Of a stretch of DNA of 38,588 nucleotides, positions 25,417-32,327 are shown in pieces. A program made the translations under genes and the position numbers. This DNA comes from Planctomycetota bacterium (lineage in GTDB: Bacteria; Planctomycetota; UBA1135; UBA2386), in the NCBI GenBank assembly GCA_002684655.1, contig NYVR01000059.1, positions 1 to 38,588 on the forward strand, given 5' to 3'. The stretch's first letter is position 1. Every line of letters begins with the position of its first letter. The notes under the pieces were generated by a model. That model was not told the DNA's origin. It did not search any database and saw only the letters and a program-made list of their open reading frames with translations.

Positions 25417-26328
25417 ATGGGCCACTTGGACCTCGAGAAGCTCGGGACCGAGGCGCGTAACGCGCGGAGCGCTGCGCTCGACGCCATGTCGACGCTGCAA
25501 CTCGTGACTGCGATGAACGCGGAGGACCTCGGCGTCGCCGGCGCTGTGCAGCAAGCGCTCCCAGAGATCGCTGCGGCGGTTGACGCCGTGGCTGAGCGGA
25601 TGAGAGCCGGCGGCCGGCTGGTCTACGTCGGCGCGGGCACGAGCGGACGGCTCGGCGTCCTCGACGCGGCCGAGTGTCCGCCGACCTTCTCGGCACATTC
25701 GGGTCAGGTGATCGGGCTCATCGCAGGCGGCGAACGCGCGCTCCTTAAGGCCGTCGAGGGCGCCGAAGACGACCCGCAGCTCGCGGCTAACGACCTCCGC
25801 TCGCTGGGCCTGACGGCGGCGGACGTCATCGTCGGCGTCGCCGCTAGCGGTCGCACGCCCTACGTGCTCGGGGCGCTCGAGGAAGCTCGGTCGCGCCGGG
25901 CGCTCACCGTCGCCTTGACCATGAACCCTGGCAGCGTCGTCGCGCAGGGTTGTGATCATGCGATCGAGCTGGCTACCGGGGCAGAGGTGCTCACGGGGAG
26001 CACGCGCCTGAAGGCGGGCACAGCGACCAAGATGGTCTTGAACATGATCAGCACGGGCGCGTTCGTGCGGCTGAACAAGGTCTACGAAAACTTGATGGTG
26101 GACGTGAAGGCGACCAACGAGAAGCTGCGCGCGCGCAGCGTGCGGATCGTCGCGCAGGCGTGCAGGTGCGAACACGTCGTCGCGCAGCGGGCGCTAGAGC
26201 GCGCCGACGGGCAGGTGAAGGTCGCGATCGTCGCGCGCCTCCGCGACGTCGGCGCGCAGCGCGCTGCCGCCCTGTTGGAGCGCCACGGCGGCAGCGTGCG
26301 CGCAGCCCTGGCGGAGGCGCGTTCGTGA
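25417..26328 (+). CDS. murQ: N-acetylmuramic acid 6-phosphate etherase
   Basis: A 303-residue cytosolic enzyme that cuts the lactyl ether of MurNAc-6-phosphate to give GlcNAc-6-phosphate and D-lactate. The ATG at 25417 gives the family's usual N-terminus (LEKLGTEARN) and length; a GTG at 25381 would add 12 unrelated residues. The SIS-domain signature is complete: VGAGTSGRLGVLDAAECPPTF (71-91, split by the phosphate-binding GTSGR), with Glu86 matching the catalytic Glu and Glu114/Glu117 in KAVEGAEDD nearby. VAASGRTPYVLGAL and the SGAEVLTGSTRLKAGTATK-like stretch (TGAEVLTGSTRLKAGTA) follow, then KATNEKL and a short C-terminal helical domain. It heads the rightward operon, and its stop overlaps the nagX start. 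Its presence is the firmest sign that this cluster consumes MurNAc. Confidence 0.96.
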   Translation: MGHLDLEKLGTEARNARSAALDAMSTLQLVTAMNAEDLGVAGAVQQALPEIAAAVDAVAERMRAGGRLVYVGAGTSGRLGVLDAAECPPTFSAHSGQVIGLIAGGERALLKAVEGAEDDPQLAANDLRSLGLTAADVIVGVAASGRTPYVLGALEEARSRRALTVALTMNPGSVVAQGCDHAIELATGAEVLTGSTRLKAGTATKMVLNMISTGAFVRLNKVYENLMVDVKATNEKLRARSVRIVAQACRCEHVVAQRALERADGQVKVAIVARLRDVGAQRAAALLERHGGSVRAALAEARS

Positions 26329-27488
26329 CGGCGGTCGGACAGGGCAGCGATCGCTGGGTGGGGCTCGATGCGCTGCGCGGCGCGACCATCATGGCGATGA
26401 TCCTGGTCAACAATCCGGGGCGGTGGGGGAGCGACTGGCAGCTCGACCCGCTCCGTCACGCCGACTGGCACGGCTGCACCTTCACCGACTTGGTCTTCCC
26501 GACCTTTTTGTTCTGCGCTGGCGTCGCCGTTGTGCCCGCGCTCGGCGGCAAGTTGGAGCGGGGCGTGCCGAGGCGTCAGCTGGTGTCAGGGGTCGCAGCG
26601 CGGGTCGGCAAGCTGCTGCTGATCGGGATGTTCTTGTCGGCCTTCCCGATCGTCACTTTCGAGTCGGGGCGGGGCTTGTTCGCGCCGCTGCTGGAGGTGC
26701 GGTTCCCAGGCGTGCTGCAGCGCATCGGGGTCTGCTACGGCGTGGCTGCGTTGCTCTACCTGTTCTGCTCGGTCGCCGTCCAGCGGATTACCCTATGGGG
26801 CGCCTTGCTGCTCTACGTGCCGGTGATCACGTGGATCCCGGTGCCCGGGTTCGGGCCGCCCGACATCTCGGCGCCGATGGGGACGCTGCAGGGCTACTTG
26901 GACCGGTCGGTGTTCGGCGACCACATTTGGGTCAAGGGCCAATACGACCCCGAGGGTCTGCTGAGCACGCTGCCCGCGATCGCCACCTGCTTGCTGGGGG
27001 TGGAGGCCGGGCGATGGATGCGTCAGACGCCGGAGGTCACCGAGCAGGCTGCTGGGTTGATGCGACGAGGCCTGCTGCTGCTCGCGCTGGGCGCGATGTG
27101 GTCCTGGCTGCTGCCGTGGAACAAGTATCTCTGGACCAGCAGCTACGCCGTCTGGACAGCCGGCGTGGCGACCGCCGGGCTGGGGCTCGCCGTGACGTCC
27201 TTCGACCATGGACGCATGGAGCGCTTGGCGTTGCCGCTGCGGATCTATGGCACGAACGCGCTGTTGGTGTTCGTTGGCAGCGCGCTCGTCGGTCGCGGGA
27301 TCGATACGTTGGTCACGGTTCCTCTAGGAGAGCGCGAGGTCTCCGCGAAAGATTGGCTGTTCGATTCCGCGCTTCTACGTATCGCTCCACCGAAAATTGC
27401 GTCGCTGCTTTTTGCGCTCCTGTGGGTGCTGGCCTGGTTCGCTGTCCTCCGCTCGCTGTATCGGCGAGGCGTTATTTGGCGCGTCTGA
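26325..27488 (+). CDS. nagX: NagX/HGSNAT-type membrane acetyltransferase (DUF5009-like)
   Basis: A 387-residue inner-membrane protein with about ten hydrophobic segments. The GTG at 26325 overlaps the murQ stop (GTGA) and places RWVGLDALRGATIMAMILVNNPG at the very N-terminus, as expected for the family; the longer open frame lies inside murQ. His45 in LRHADWHGCTFTDLVFPTFLF (43-63) matches the conserved segment of lysosomal heparan-alpha-glucosaminide N-acetyltransferase, where a His carries the acetyl group. VLQRIGVCYG and LRIYGTNALLVFVG are further family motifs. Bacterial NagX genes sit in chitin and GlcNAc utilisation clusters; a role in acetylating glucosamine across the membrane is suggested by homology but is not proven. 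It is followed by a likely terminator and a regulatory gap. Confidence 0.87.
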   Translation: MTAVGQGSDRWVGLDALRGATIMAMILVNNPGRWGSDWQLDPLRHADWHGCTFTDLVFPTFLFCAGVAVVPALGGKLERGVPRRQLVSGVAARVGKLLLIGMFLSAFPIVTFESGRGLFAPLLEVRFPGVLQRIGVCYGVAALLYLFCSVAVQRITLWGALLLYVPVITWIPVPGFGPPDISAPMGTLQGYLDRSVFGDHIWVKGQYDPEGLLSTLPAIATCLLGVEAGRWMRQTPEVTEQAAGLMRRGLLLLALGAMWSWLLPWNKYLWTSSYAVWTAGVATAGLGLAVTSFDHGRMERLALPLRIYGTNALLVFVGSALVGRGIDTLVTVPLGEREVSAKDWLFDSALLRIAPPKIASLLFALLWVLAWFAVLRSLYRRGVIWRV

Positions 27489-27510
27489 AACCTTGGGAAG
27501 CAAGGGGTTT
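27488..27510 (+). terminator. Imperfect hairpin after nagX
   Basis: Starting at the last base of the nagX stop, AAACC-TTG pairs with CAA-GG-GGTTT (two extra G on the right arm) around a 5-base loop. GC content is moderate and a T-rich tail is short (TTTGGGT), so it may only weaken read-through. Confidence 0.35.
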
Positions 27511-27576
27511 GGGTCGCGTTTGCGGTTTCGAATCGCCGCGCCCGAGCCCGCCGGTAGGAGGGGCGGATCGGTCGAT

Positions 27577-27609
27577 TGTGGATTGTTGGAAAATCTTTCC
27601 ACATATAGA
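27577..27609 (+). promoter_or_regulatory. Palindromic operator-like site and possible nagB promoter
   Basis: A markedly AT-rich island in GC-rich DNA. TGGAAA-ATC-TTTCCA (27587-27601) is a perfect 6+6 inverted repeat, and TGTGGA (27577-27582) / TCCACA (27598-27603) is a second, overlapping inverted pair. TATAGA at 27604-27609 could be a -10 box, with TTGTTG (27583-27588) as -35 at a short 15-base spacing. A repressor bound to the palindrome would block this promoter. This suggests nagB and the genes after it can be transcribed apart from murQ-nagX. Confidence 0.5.
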
Positions 27610-27670
27610 TTTGCACGTGGCCGAGCGGCTCCTGGCGGGCTGCTCATCCCTTGCCAAAAAGGGCCCGCGA

Positions 27671-27685
27671 CCCCAAAATGGGGGA
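27671..27685 (+). promoter_or_regulatory. Hairpin overlapping nagB ribosome binding site
   Basis: CCCC (27671-27674) can pair with GGGG (27680-27683) around a 5-base AAAAT loop. The right arm is part of GGGGGA, the likely Shine-Dalgarno just before ATG 27688, so the fold could mask ribosome binding. The stem is short and may be incidental. Confidence 0.35.
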
Positions 27686-27687
27686 CG

Positions 27688-28449
27688 ATGCAGCCCAACG
27701 CGAAACCAGAAGTTCGAGTCCTCGACTCCGCAGAGAACGCGGTGCCGGTCTTACTCGACGAGCTGCGTAACGTGATCGCTGCGGAGTCCAGGCCGCTGGT
27801 CAGCTTCGCAACGGGCGTGACATTTACCGCGTTCTTCCGCTCCCTGGACGTCGAGCTCAAGTCGGGCGGTATCGATGTTGGCAGTTGGGTGGGGACACAC
27901 CTGGACGAATACATTGCGTTCGAACCGAATCGGCGCGGTGGGATGGTCCATGAGCTGACGCTGCGCTGTCCGGCTCTGCGCGAGATGCTGGCGCGCGGCT
28001 CGTTCCTGCCGGTCCCATGTCATGGCGCCGCAGGGTCCCTGCGGGCCCACGAGGAGCGCATGAAGCGGGCTGGCGGCGTCAAGCTGCAGTTCCTCGGCAT
28101 CGGCCGAAACGGCCACGTGGCCTTCAACGAACCCGGCGCGCTGATCGACAGCGGGTTCCACGTCACGACGCTCGCCGAGTCGACGCGACGAGACGCAGCG
28201 CCGACATTTGTCCCCGACGAGCCGCCGCGGCGTGCGGTCACCGCGGGATTGCAGTCCATCTTGGGAGCGGAGCGCATCGTGCTCTGCGCCTTCGGCAGCG
28301 ACAAAGCCGACGCGGTCCGCGCGATGCTGCATGGCGAAAGCAGCGAGCGTTGCCCCGCCTCGGCGCTGCGCGATCACCCGAACGCGCTCGTCCTGCTGGA
28401 TCCAGCGGCGGCGAGCAGCCTCGACGCACCCGCCAGCGCGGCCAGCTAG
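27688..28449 (+). CDS. nagB: Glucosamine-6-phosphate deaminase
   Basis: A 253-residue cytosolic enzyme that turns glucosamine-6-phosphate into fructose-6-phosphate and ammonia. The ATG at 27688 sits just after GGGGGA and begins shortly before the family core; the frame is open back into nagX but without matching sequence. Motifs: VSFATGVT (phosphate loop), GTHLDEYIAF with Asp73 as the likely general base, and FLGIGRNGHVAFNEPG (135-150) containing His143 and Glu148. The place of E. coli Asp141 holds Asn141, as I recall for many Gram-positive NagB proteins. The C-terminal region is shorter than in E. coli and lacks obvious allosteric-site residues. In context it is the last step from MurNAc to glycolysis; the required deacetylase NagA is not in the window. 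Confidence 0.9.
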   Translation: MQPNAKPEVRVLDSAENAVPVLLDELRNVIAAESRPLVSFATGVTFTAFFRSLDVELKSGGIDVGSWVGTHLDEYIAFEPNRRGGMVHELTLRCPALREMLARGSFLPVPCHGAAGSLRAHEERMKRAGGVKLQFLGIGRNGHVAFNEPGALIDSGFHVTTLAESTRRDAAPTFVPDEPPRRAVTAGLQSILGAERIVLCAFGSDKADAVRAMLHGESSERCPASALRDHPNALVLLDPAAASSLDAPASAAS

Positions 28450-28569
28450 CTCCCTTGGAGAGGGCGGCGTGGCCACCGCGTTGAGATCGTCTCGCGGACA
28501 AGGCTGCGCCTAGGAGGCCCTTTGCGGTAGCGGGGCAGATTCCGAGTCGTCGGTCCCTAGCATGCTTGC

Positions 28570-31344
28570 GTGAGACAACTCGCTGGCTGTGCTCTTGGTG
28601 TGCTGTGGGCCTTCTCGGCGGCGTGTTCTCGGCCGCTCCTCGCGCAATCTGCGGAAGAGCGGTTGGGTCAGATGACCCTCGAACAGAAGGCGGGCCAGTT
28701 GTTCGTCTCGTGGAGCTTGTCGCGCCCGTCCGGGGACAATCACGCGCAGCTGCTGCAGTGGGTCGAAGAGGTGGGGCTCGGCGGGGTGATCTTGAGCCTG
28801 GGGACCGTCGGGGACGCGGCGCAGCTGATCCCAAAGCTGCAGGAGCGCGCCGAGATCCCGCTTTTGTTGGCGGGCGACTTCGAGGGCGGGGTGTGGTTCC
28901 GCCTCGAAGGCGCGACGGAGCTGGGGAACCAAATGCTGGTCGGGGCGACCGAGGACGCCGGGCTCGCCGAAGCGATGGGCCGCGTGACTGGAGAAGAGGC
29001 GCGCGCGCTCGGCTTCCACTGGGTCTTCGCGCCGGTGCTCGACGTCAACAGCAACCCAGCGAACCCGATCATCAACGTGCGAAGCTTCGGCGAACAGCCG
29101 GCGCTCGTCTCGCGGCTCGGGCGGGCGTTCGCGAGCGGGGTCCGCAGCGCGGGGTTGATCTCTTGCGGCAAACACTTCCCGGGGCACGGAGACGTCAGCA
29201 GCGACTCGCACCTGGAGTTGCCCACGGTGCCTGGCGACGCGGCCCGGCTCCGCGACGTCGAGCTGCGCCCGTTCCGTGAGGCCGCGAGAGATGGCTTGGA
29301 GTCCGTGATGACGGGGCACCTCGCTGTGCCAGGGCTCGGCGAGCGCGTCGATGTACCTGCGACGCTCTCCGCGCGTATCCTCGGCGACGTCCTGCGGGAC
29401 GAGCTCGGCTTCAAGGGGCTGGTCGTGACGGATGCCCTGGACATGGGCGGCGTCAAGGACGCGCTGCCGGCTGGAGAGGTCGCCGTGCGGGCGCTGCTCG
29501 CCGGCGCCGACGTGCTGTTGATGCCGCCAGACCCGCTCGCCGCGCGCAGCGCGGTAGTCGCGGCCGTGACCGCCGGGCGCGTCCCCGCGGCGCGGCTCGA
29601 CGACGCCGTGCGGCGCATCCTGGAGATGAAGCGGCGCGTCGGCTTGCTCGGCGGCGGCGGGCGAACGGCCGTCGACTGGCGCGACCAGATGAAGCAGCCG
29701 GCTGCCGTAGCGCTCGCGGAGACCTTGGCCGCGCGCGGGCCGGTGCTCGTGCGGGATCGTGGCGAGGCGGCGCGGAAGGTGCTCCGCGCCGGTGACGGGC
29801 AGACTCTGCTCGTGACGTTGGTGGATCAAGACGAAGGGCAAGGGGCCGCCTTCGCCAGCGCTATCGACGGACCCGTCGCTGTGAAACGAGCAGGCAGCAT
29901 CCGCCTCTCGAACGCCAGCTCGACGCAGCAGGTCTCTGACGCGGTGGCCAAGATCACGTCCGCGGAGAACGTGGTCGTCGCGGTCTACGTCAAGGTGCGG
30001 GAATTCACGGGCGGCCTCGCGGTGCCCGCCAATCTCCAGCCCGTTCTGGCCGCTCTGACCGAAGAGCAGCGCGTCGTCCTGGTTTCTTTCGGCAACCCAT
30101 ATCTCGTGCAGGCCGTCCCGCGCGCCGACGCCTACGTCGCTGCCTTCACCCGCACGGAGCACGTCCAGCGCGCGGTCGCGGCCGCGCTCCGCGGTCAGGG
30201 CACCTTGGTGGGGCGTCTGCCTGTCTCGATCCCGGGGGTGGCGGCGGTCGGCGCAGGGCTGTCGCTGCGGCCGCTGCTCCGCGGCGACGCGCGCGACGAC
30301 GAACTACAGGCGAGGTTGCAAAGAGAGCTCGACGGCGCTGTCGCCGCGCGCGCGTTCCCCGGCGCTGTCTGCGTCGTCACCCGGCGCGGTCAGGTGGTCG
30401 CGCGCGTCACCGCCGGTCGACTCCGGTATGAAGCCGATTCGCCGCCCGCGCGCGCGGACACGTTCTACGACCTCGCGTCCCTGACGAAGGTGTGCGCGAC
30501 GACCCCTGCTGTGCTCGCGCTGGTCGCAGACGGGAAGGTCTCGCTAGACGACCCTGTGCAGAAGTGGTTGCCGGCTTTTCGGGGCGCCGGTAAGGAGGCG
30601 GTGACGGTGCGGCACTTGTTGACGCACCGGGCTGGTATGCCCTCTTGGGCCAGCTTCTATAAGGAGCTCCGCGGCAAGCACGCGGTGCTCGCTGCTGCGG
30701 CGGCGCAAGAGCTCGTCAACGAAGTCGGCAGCGTCGAGGTCTACAGCGACCTCGGGTTCATGCTCCTGGCCGCGGTCGTCGAAGCCGCTGCGGGCGAGCC
30801 GTTCGACGCGTTCGTCGCCCGGCGCGTCAGCGGTCCCATGCAGACAGCGGCGGTCTTCGCGCCGACCTCGGCGCCGCCGATCGCTGCCGCGCCGACGGAG
30901 CGCGACGCATGGCGCGGGCGCGTCGTGCGAGGTCACGTTCACGACGAGAACGCCTTCGCGATGGGCGGTGTCGCGGGGCACGCGGGCTTGTTCGCGACCG
31001 CCGACGGGGTCTCGCGCTACGCGGCTTCGCTGCTCGCCGGCGGCGGTCCCGTCCTGCCGAGGGCGCTTGTCGAGGCGGCGACGCGGCCCGTGGGCGGCGT
31101 CGCGCCGGGAGCACGGGGGCTCGGGTTCGCGCTGCTGGAGCGGGCGTCGTGGGCCGGCAGCGACGTTCCCTCGGGCGCGTTTGGACACACGGGCTTCACC
31201 GGGACGTCGATCTGGTGCAGCCCGCGGCACGACGTCTCCGTGGTCTTGCTGAGCAACCGCGTGCATCCGAACAGGGAAAATCGCCGGATCACCGACGCGC
31301 GTCGCCGTGTGCATGATGCGGTGATCGAGTGGCTAGACTGGTGA
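28570..31344 (+). CDS. nagZ: Secreted NagZ (GH3) fused to AmiE/beta-lactamase-like serine hydrolase
   Basis: A 924-residue protein from GTG 28570, inside the tetranucleotide GTGA that also ends a four-codon frame starting at ATG 28562. An N-terminal signal (GCALGVLWAFSAAC) may be cut by signal peptidase; a lipid at Cys19 is possible but its lipobox is poor. Residues 30-360 are a GH3 beta-N-acetylglucosaminidase with KHFPGHGD (201-208), the NagZ-specific Asp212-Ser-His214 dyad for proton transfer, and nucleophile Asp288 in VVTDALDMGG. Residues about 390-565 resemble a GH3 C-terminal domain. Residues 575-920 are a class C beta-lactamase/esterase fold with Ser637-x-x-Lys640 (SLTK), Tyr725-Ser-Asp and His873-Thr-Gly. 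B. subtilis has these as separate NagZ and AmiE, which remove GlcNAc and stem peptide from muropeptides. Confidence 0.92.
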   Translation: MRQLAGCALGVLWAFSAACSRPLLAQSAEERLGQMTLEQKAGQLFVSWSLSRPSGDNHAQLLQWVEEVGLGGVILSLGTVGDAAQLIPKLQERAEIPLLLAGDFEGGVWFRLEGATELGNQMLVGATEDAGLAEAMGRVTGEEARALGFHWVFAPVLDVNSNPANPIINVRSFGEQPALVSRLGRAFASGVRSAGLISCGKHFPGHGDVSSDSHLELPTVPGDAARLRDVELRPFREAARDGLESVMTGHLAVPGLGERVDVPATLSARILGDVLRDELGFKGLVVTDALDMGGVKDALPAGEVAVRALLAGADVLLMPPDPLAARSAVVAAVTAGRVPAARLDDAVRRILEMKRRVGLLGGGGRTAVDWRDQMKQPAAVALAETLAARGPVLVRDRGEAARKVLRAGDGQTLLVTLVDQDEGQGAAFASAIDGPVAVKRAGSIRLSNASSTQQVSDAVAKITSAENVVVAVYVKVREFTGGLAVPANLQPVLAALTEEQRVVLVSFGNPYLVQAVPRADAYVAAFTRTEHVQRAVAAALRGQGTLVGRLPVSIPGVAAVGAGLSLRPLLRGDARDDELQARLQRELDGAVAARAFPGAVCVVTRRGQVVARVTAGRLRYEADSPPARADTFYDLASLTKVCATTPAVLALVADGKVSLDDPVQKWLPAFRGAGKEAVTVRHLLTHRAGMPSWASFYKELRGKHAVLAAAAAQELVNEVGSVEVYSDLGFMLLAAVVEAAAGEPFDAFVARRVSGPMQTAAVFAPTSAPPIAAAPTERDAWRGRVVRGHVHDENAFAMGGVAGHAGLFATADGVSRYAASLLAGGGPVLPRALVEAATRPVGGVAPGARGLGFALLERASWAGSDVPSGAFGHTGFTGTSIWCSPRHDVSVVLLSNRVHPNRENRRITDARRRVHDAVIEWLDW

Positions 31345-31346
31345 TC

Positions 31347-32222
31347 ATGAAGGCTCTCCTGAAGTGCGCGTCCGTGCTCCTCGCCGCTGCGGCCGCCCTG
31401 CCTGCGCAAGACCTCGAGGCGGGCGCCGTTGAGCGCATCCACATCATCGGCGCCAGCGTCAGCGGTGGCTTCACAGACGGTCCTATGTTCGGGGCAAAAG
31501 CGCCGGGCGAGTCGGTGTCGCTGCACAGGCTGCTCAAGCGCTGGTGCGACGGCGACGCCAAGGTGACGACGCATCCGCCGATGGAGATGTGGATGCTCTT
31601 TCGGGATCCCGCGAAGACCGGCCAGAAGGAGGTCCTGATGGCCAAGCGGCGCAAGCCCGACGCCGTGGTGGCGATCGACTTCTTGTTTTGGTTCGTCTAC
31701 GGATATGTCTCCGGCGACCCGGAGGCGCAGCGGGCGGCGGGCTTGGAGCGCGGGCTCGCGCTCCTAGATCAGCTTGAGGTCCCGTTGATGGTCGGCGATC
31801 TCCCAGACATGCGCGGCGCTGCCAACCGCATGCTGAAGGCGCGGCAGATCCCGTCGGTTCAGGTGCTGAAACGGCTCAACCGTCGGCTGCGCAGCTGGGC
31901 CGAGCAGCGCGGCGACGTGACCTTGGTGCCGCTCGCGGCGTTGGTAAAAGAGCTCAAGCACGAGGGCAGCGAACTGCCGCTAAAGACGGGCGCGTTGCGC
32001 ACGCCGCCAGCTGCGCTGCTGCAGTCGGACCGGCTCCACGCGACCCGCCTCGGCATGGCCTTCCTAGTGTTCCGCATGCAGGCCGCGTTACAGGGTCTGT
32101 TCGACCTTGGTCACGCGCTGCACGGTCAGCGATGGAGCTTTGAAGAGTTTGTCGAAGCCGCTGGCGCGGAAGAAGAGCTGGAAGAGCTGCAGCAGCGGCT
32201 GGCATCTCGGCGCGACCGGTGA
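31347..32222 (+). CDS. Secreted SGNH/GDSL-like hydrolase
   Basis: A 291-residue protein. The ATG at 31347 is two bases after the nagZ stop and opens a signal peptide (LLKCASVLLAAAAALPAQ); a start at 31329 would overlap nagZ. Block I is IIGASVSGGFTDG with Ser37 in the place of the GDS nucleophile; residues 107-120 (VVAIDFLFWFVYGY) form the central strand; Asp228-x-x-His231 (SDRLHATRLG) supplies the rest of the triad. The normal block I Asp is Ala, as in various divergent SGNH proteins. Such enzymes deacylate carbohydrates; as last gene of the muropeptide operon, removal of O-acetyl groups from MurNAc is an attractive but unproven role. The C-terminus is a Glu-rich helix. Confidence 0.78.
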   Translation: MKALLKCASVLLAAAAALPAQDLEAGAVERIHIIGASVSGGFTDGPMFGAKAPGESVSLHRLLKRWCDGDAKVTTHPPMEMWMLFRDPAKTGQKEVLMAKRRKPDAVVAIDFLFWFVYGYVSGDPEAQRAAGLERGLALLDQLEVPLMVGDLPDMRGAANRMLKARQIPSVQVLKRLNRRLRSWAEQRGDVTLVPLAALVKELKHEGSELPLKTGALRTPPAALLQSDRLHATRLGMAFLVFRMQAALQGLFDLGHALHGQRWSFEEFVEAAGAEEELEELQQRLASRRDR

Positions 32223-32283
32223 GCGACGAAGTCTGAGCCGGTGGGCGGCGCGCCATGCTCAACGCGCCGTCCGTGGTTCACAT

Positions 32284-32301
32284 CGCGCGCCCGGGCGCGC
32301 G
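32284..32301. terminator. GC palindrome between convergent genes
   Basis: CGCGCGCCCGGGCGCGCG is an 18-base perfect palindrome in the 105-base gap between two converging genes. In RNA from either strand it could fold into a strong stem and act as a two-way transcription block, but it has no loop bases and no T-run, so the call is tentative. Confidence 0.35.
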
Positions 32302-32327
32302 CGCGCCGGTCGCGGGGCCCGTCTCGC

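Noticed and set aside
28510-30162. 550-codon minus-strand frame opposite the nagZ fusion
   Set aside because: Mirrors the GH3 domain coding strand and shows no motif; explained by high third-position GC of the real gene.
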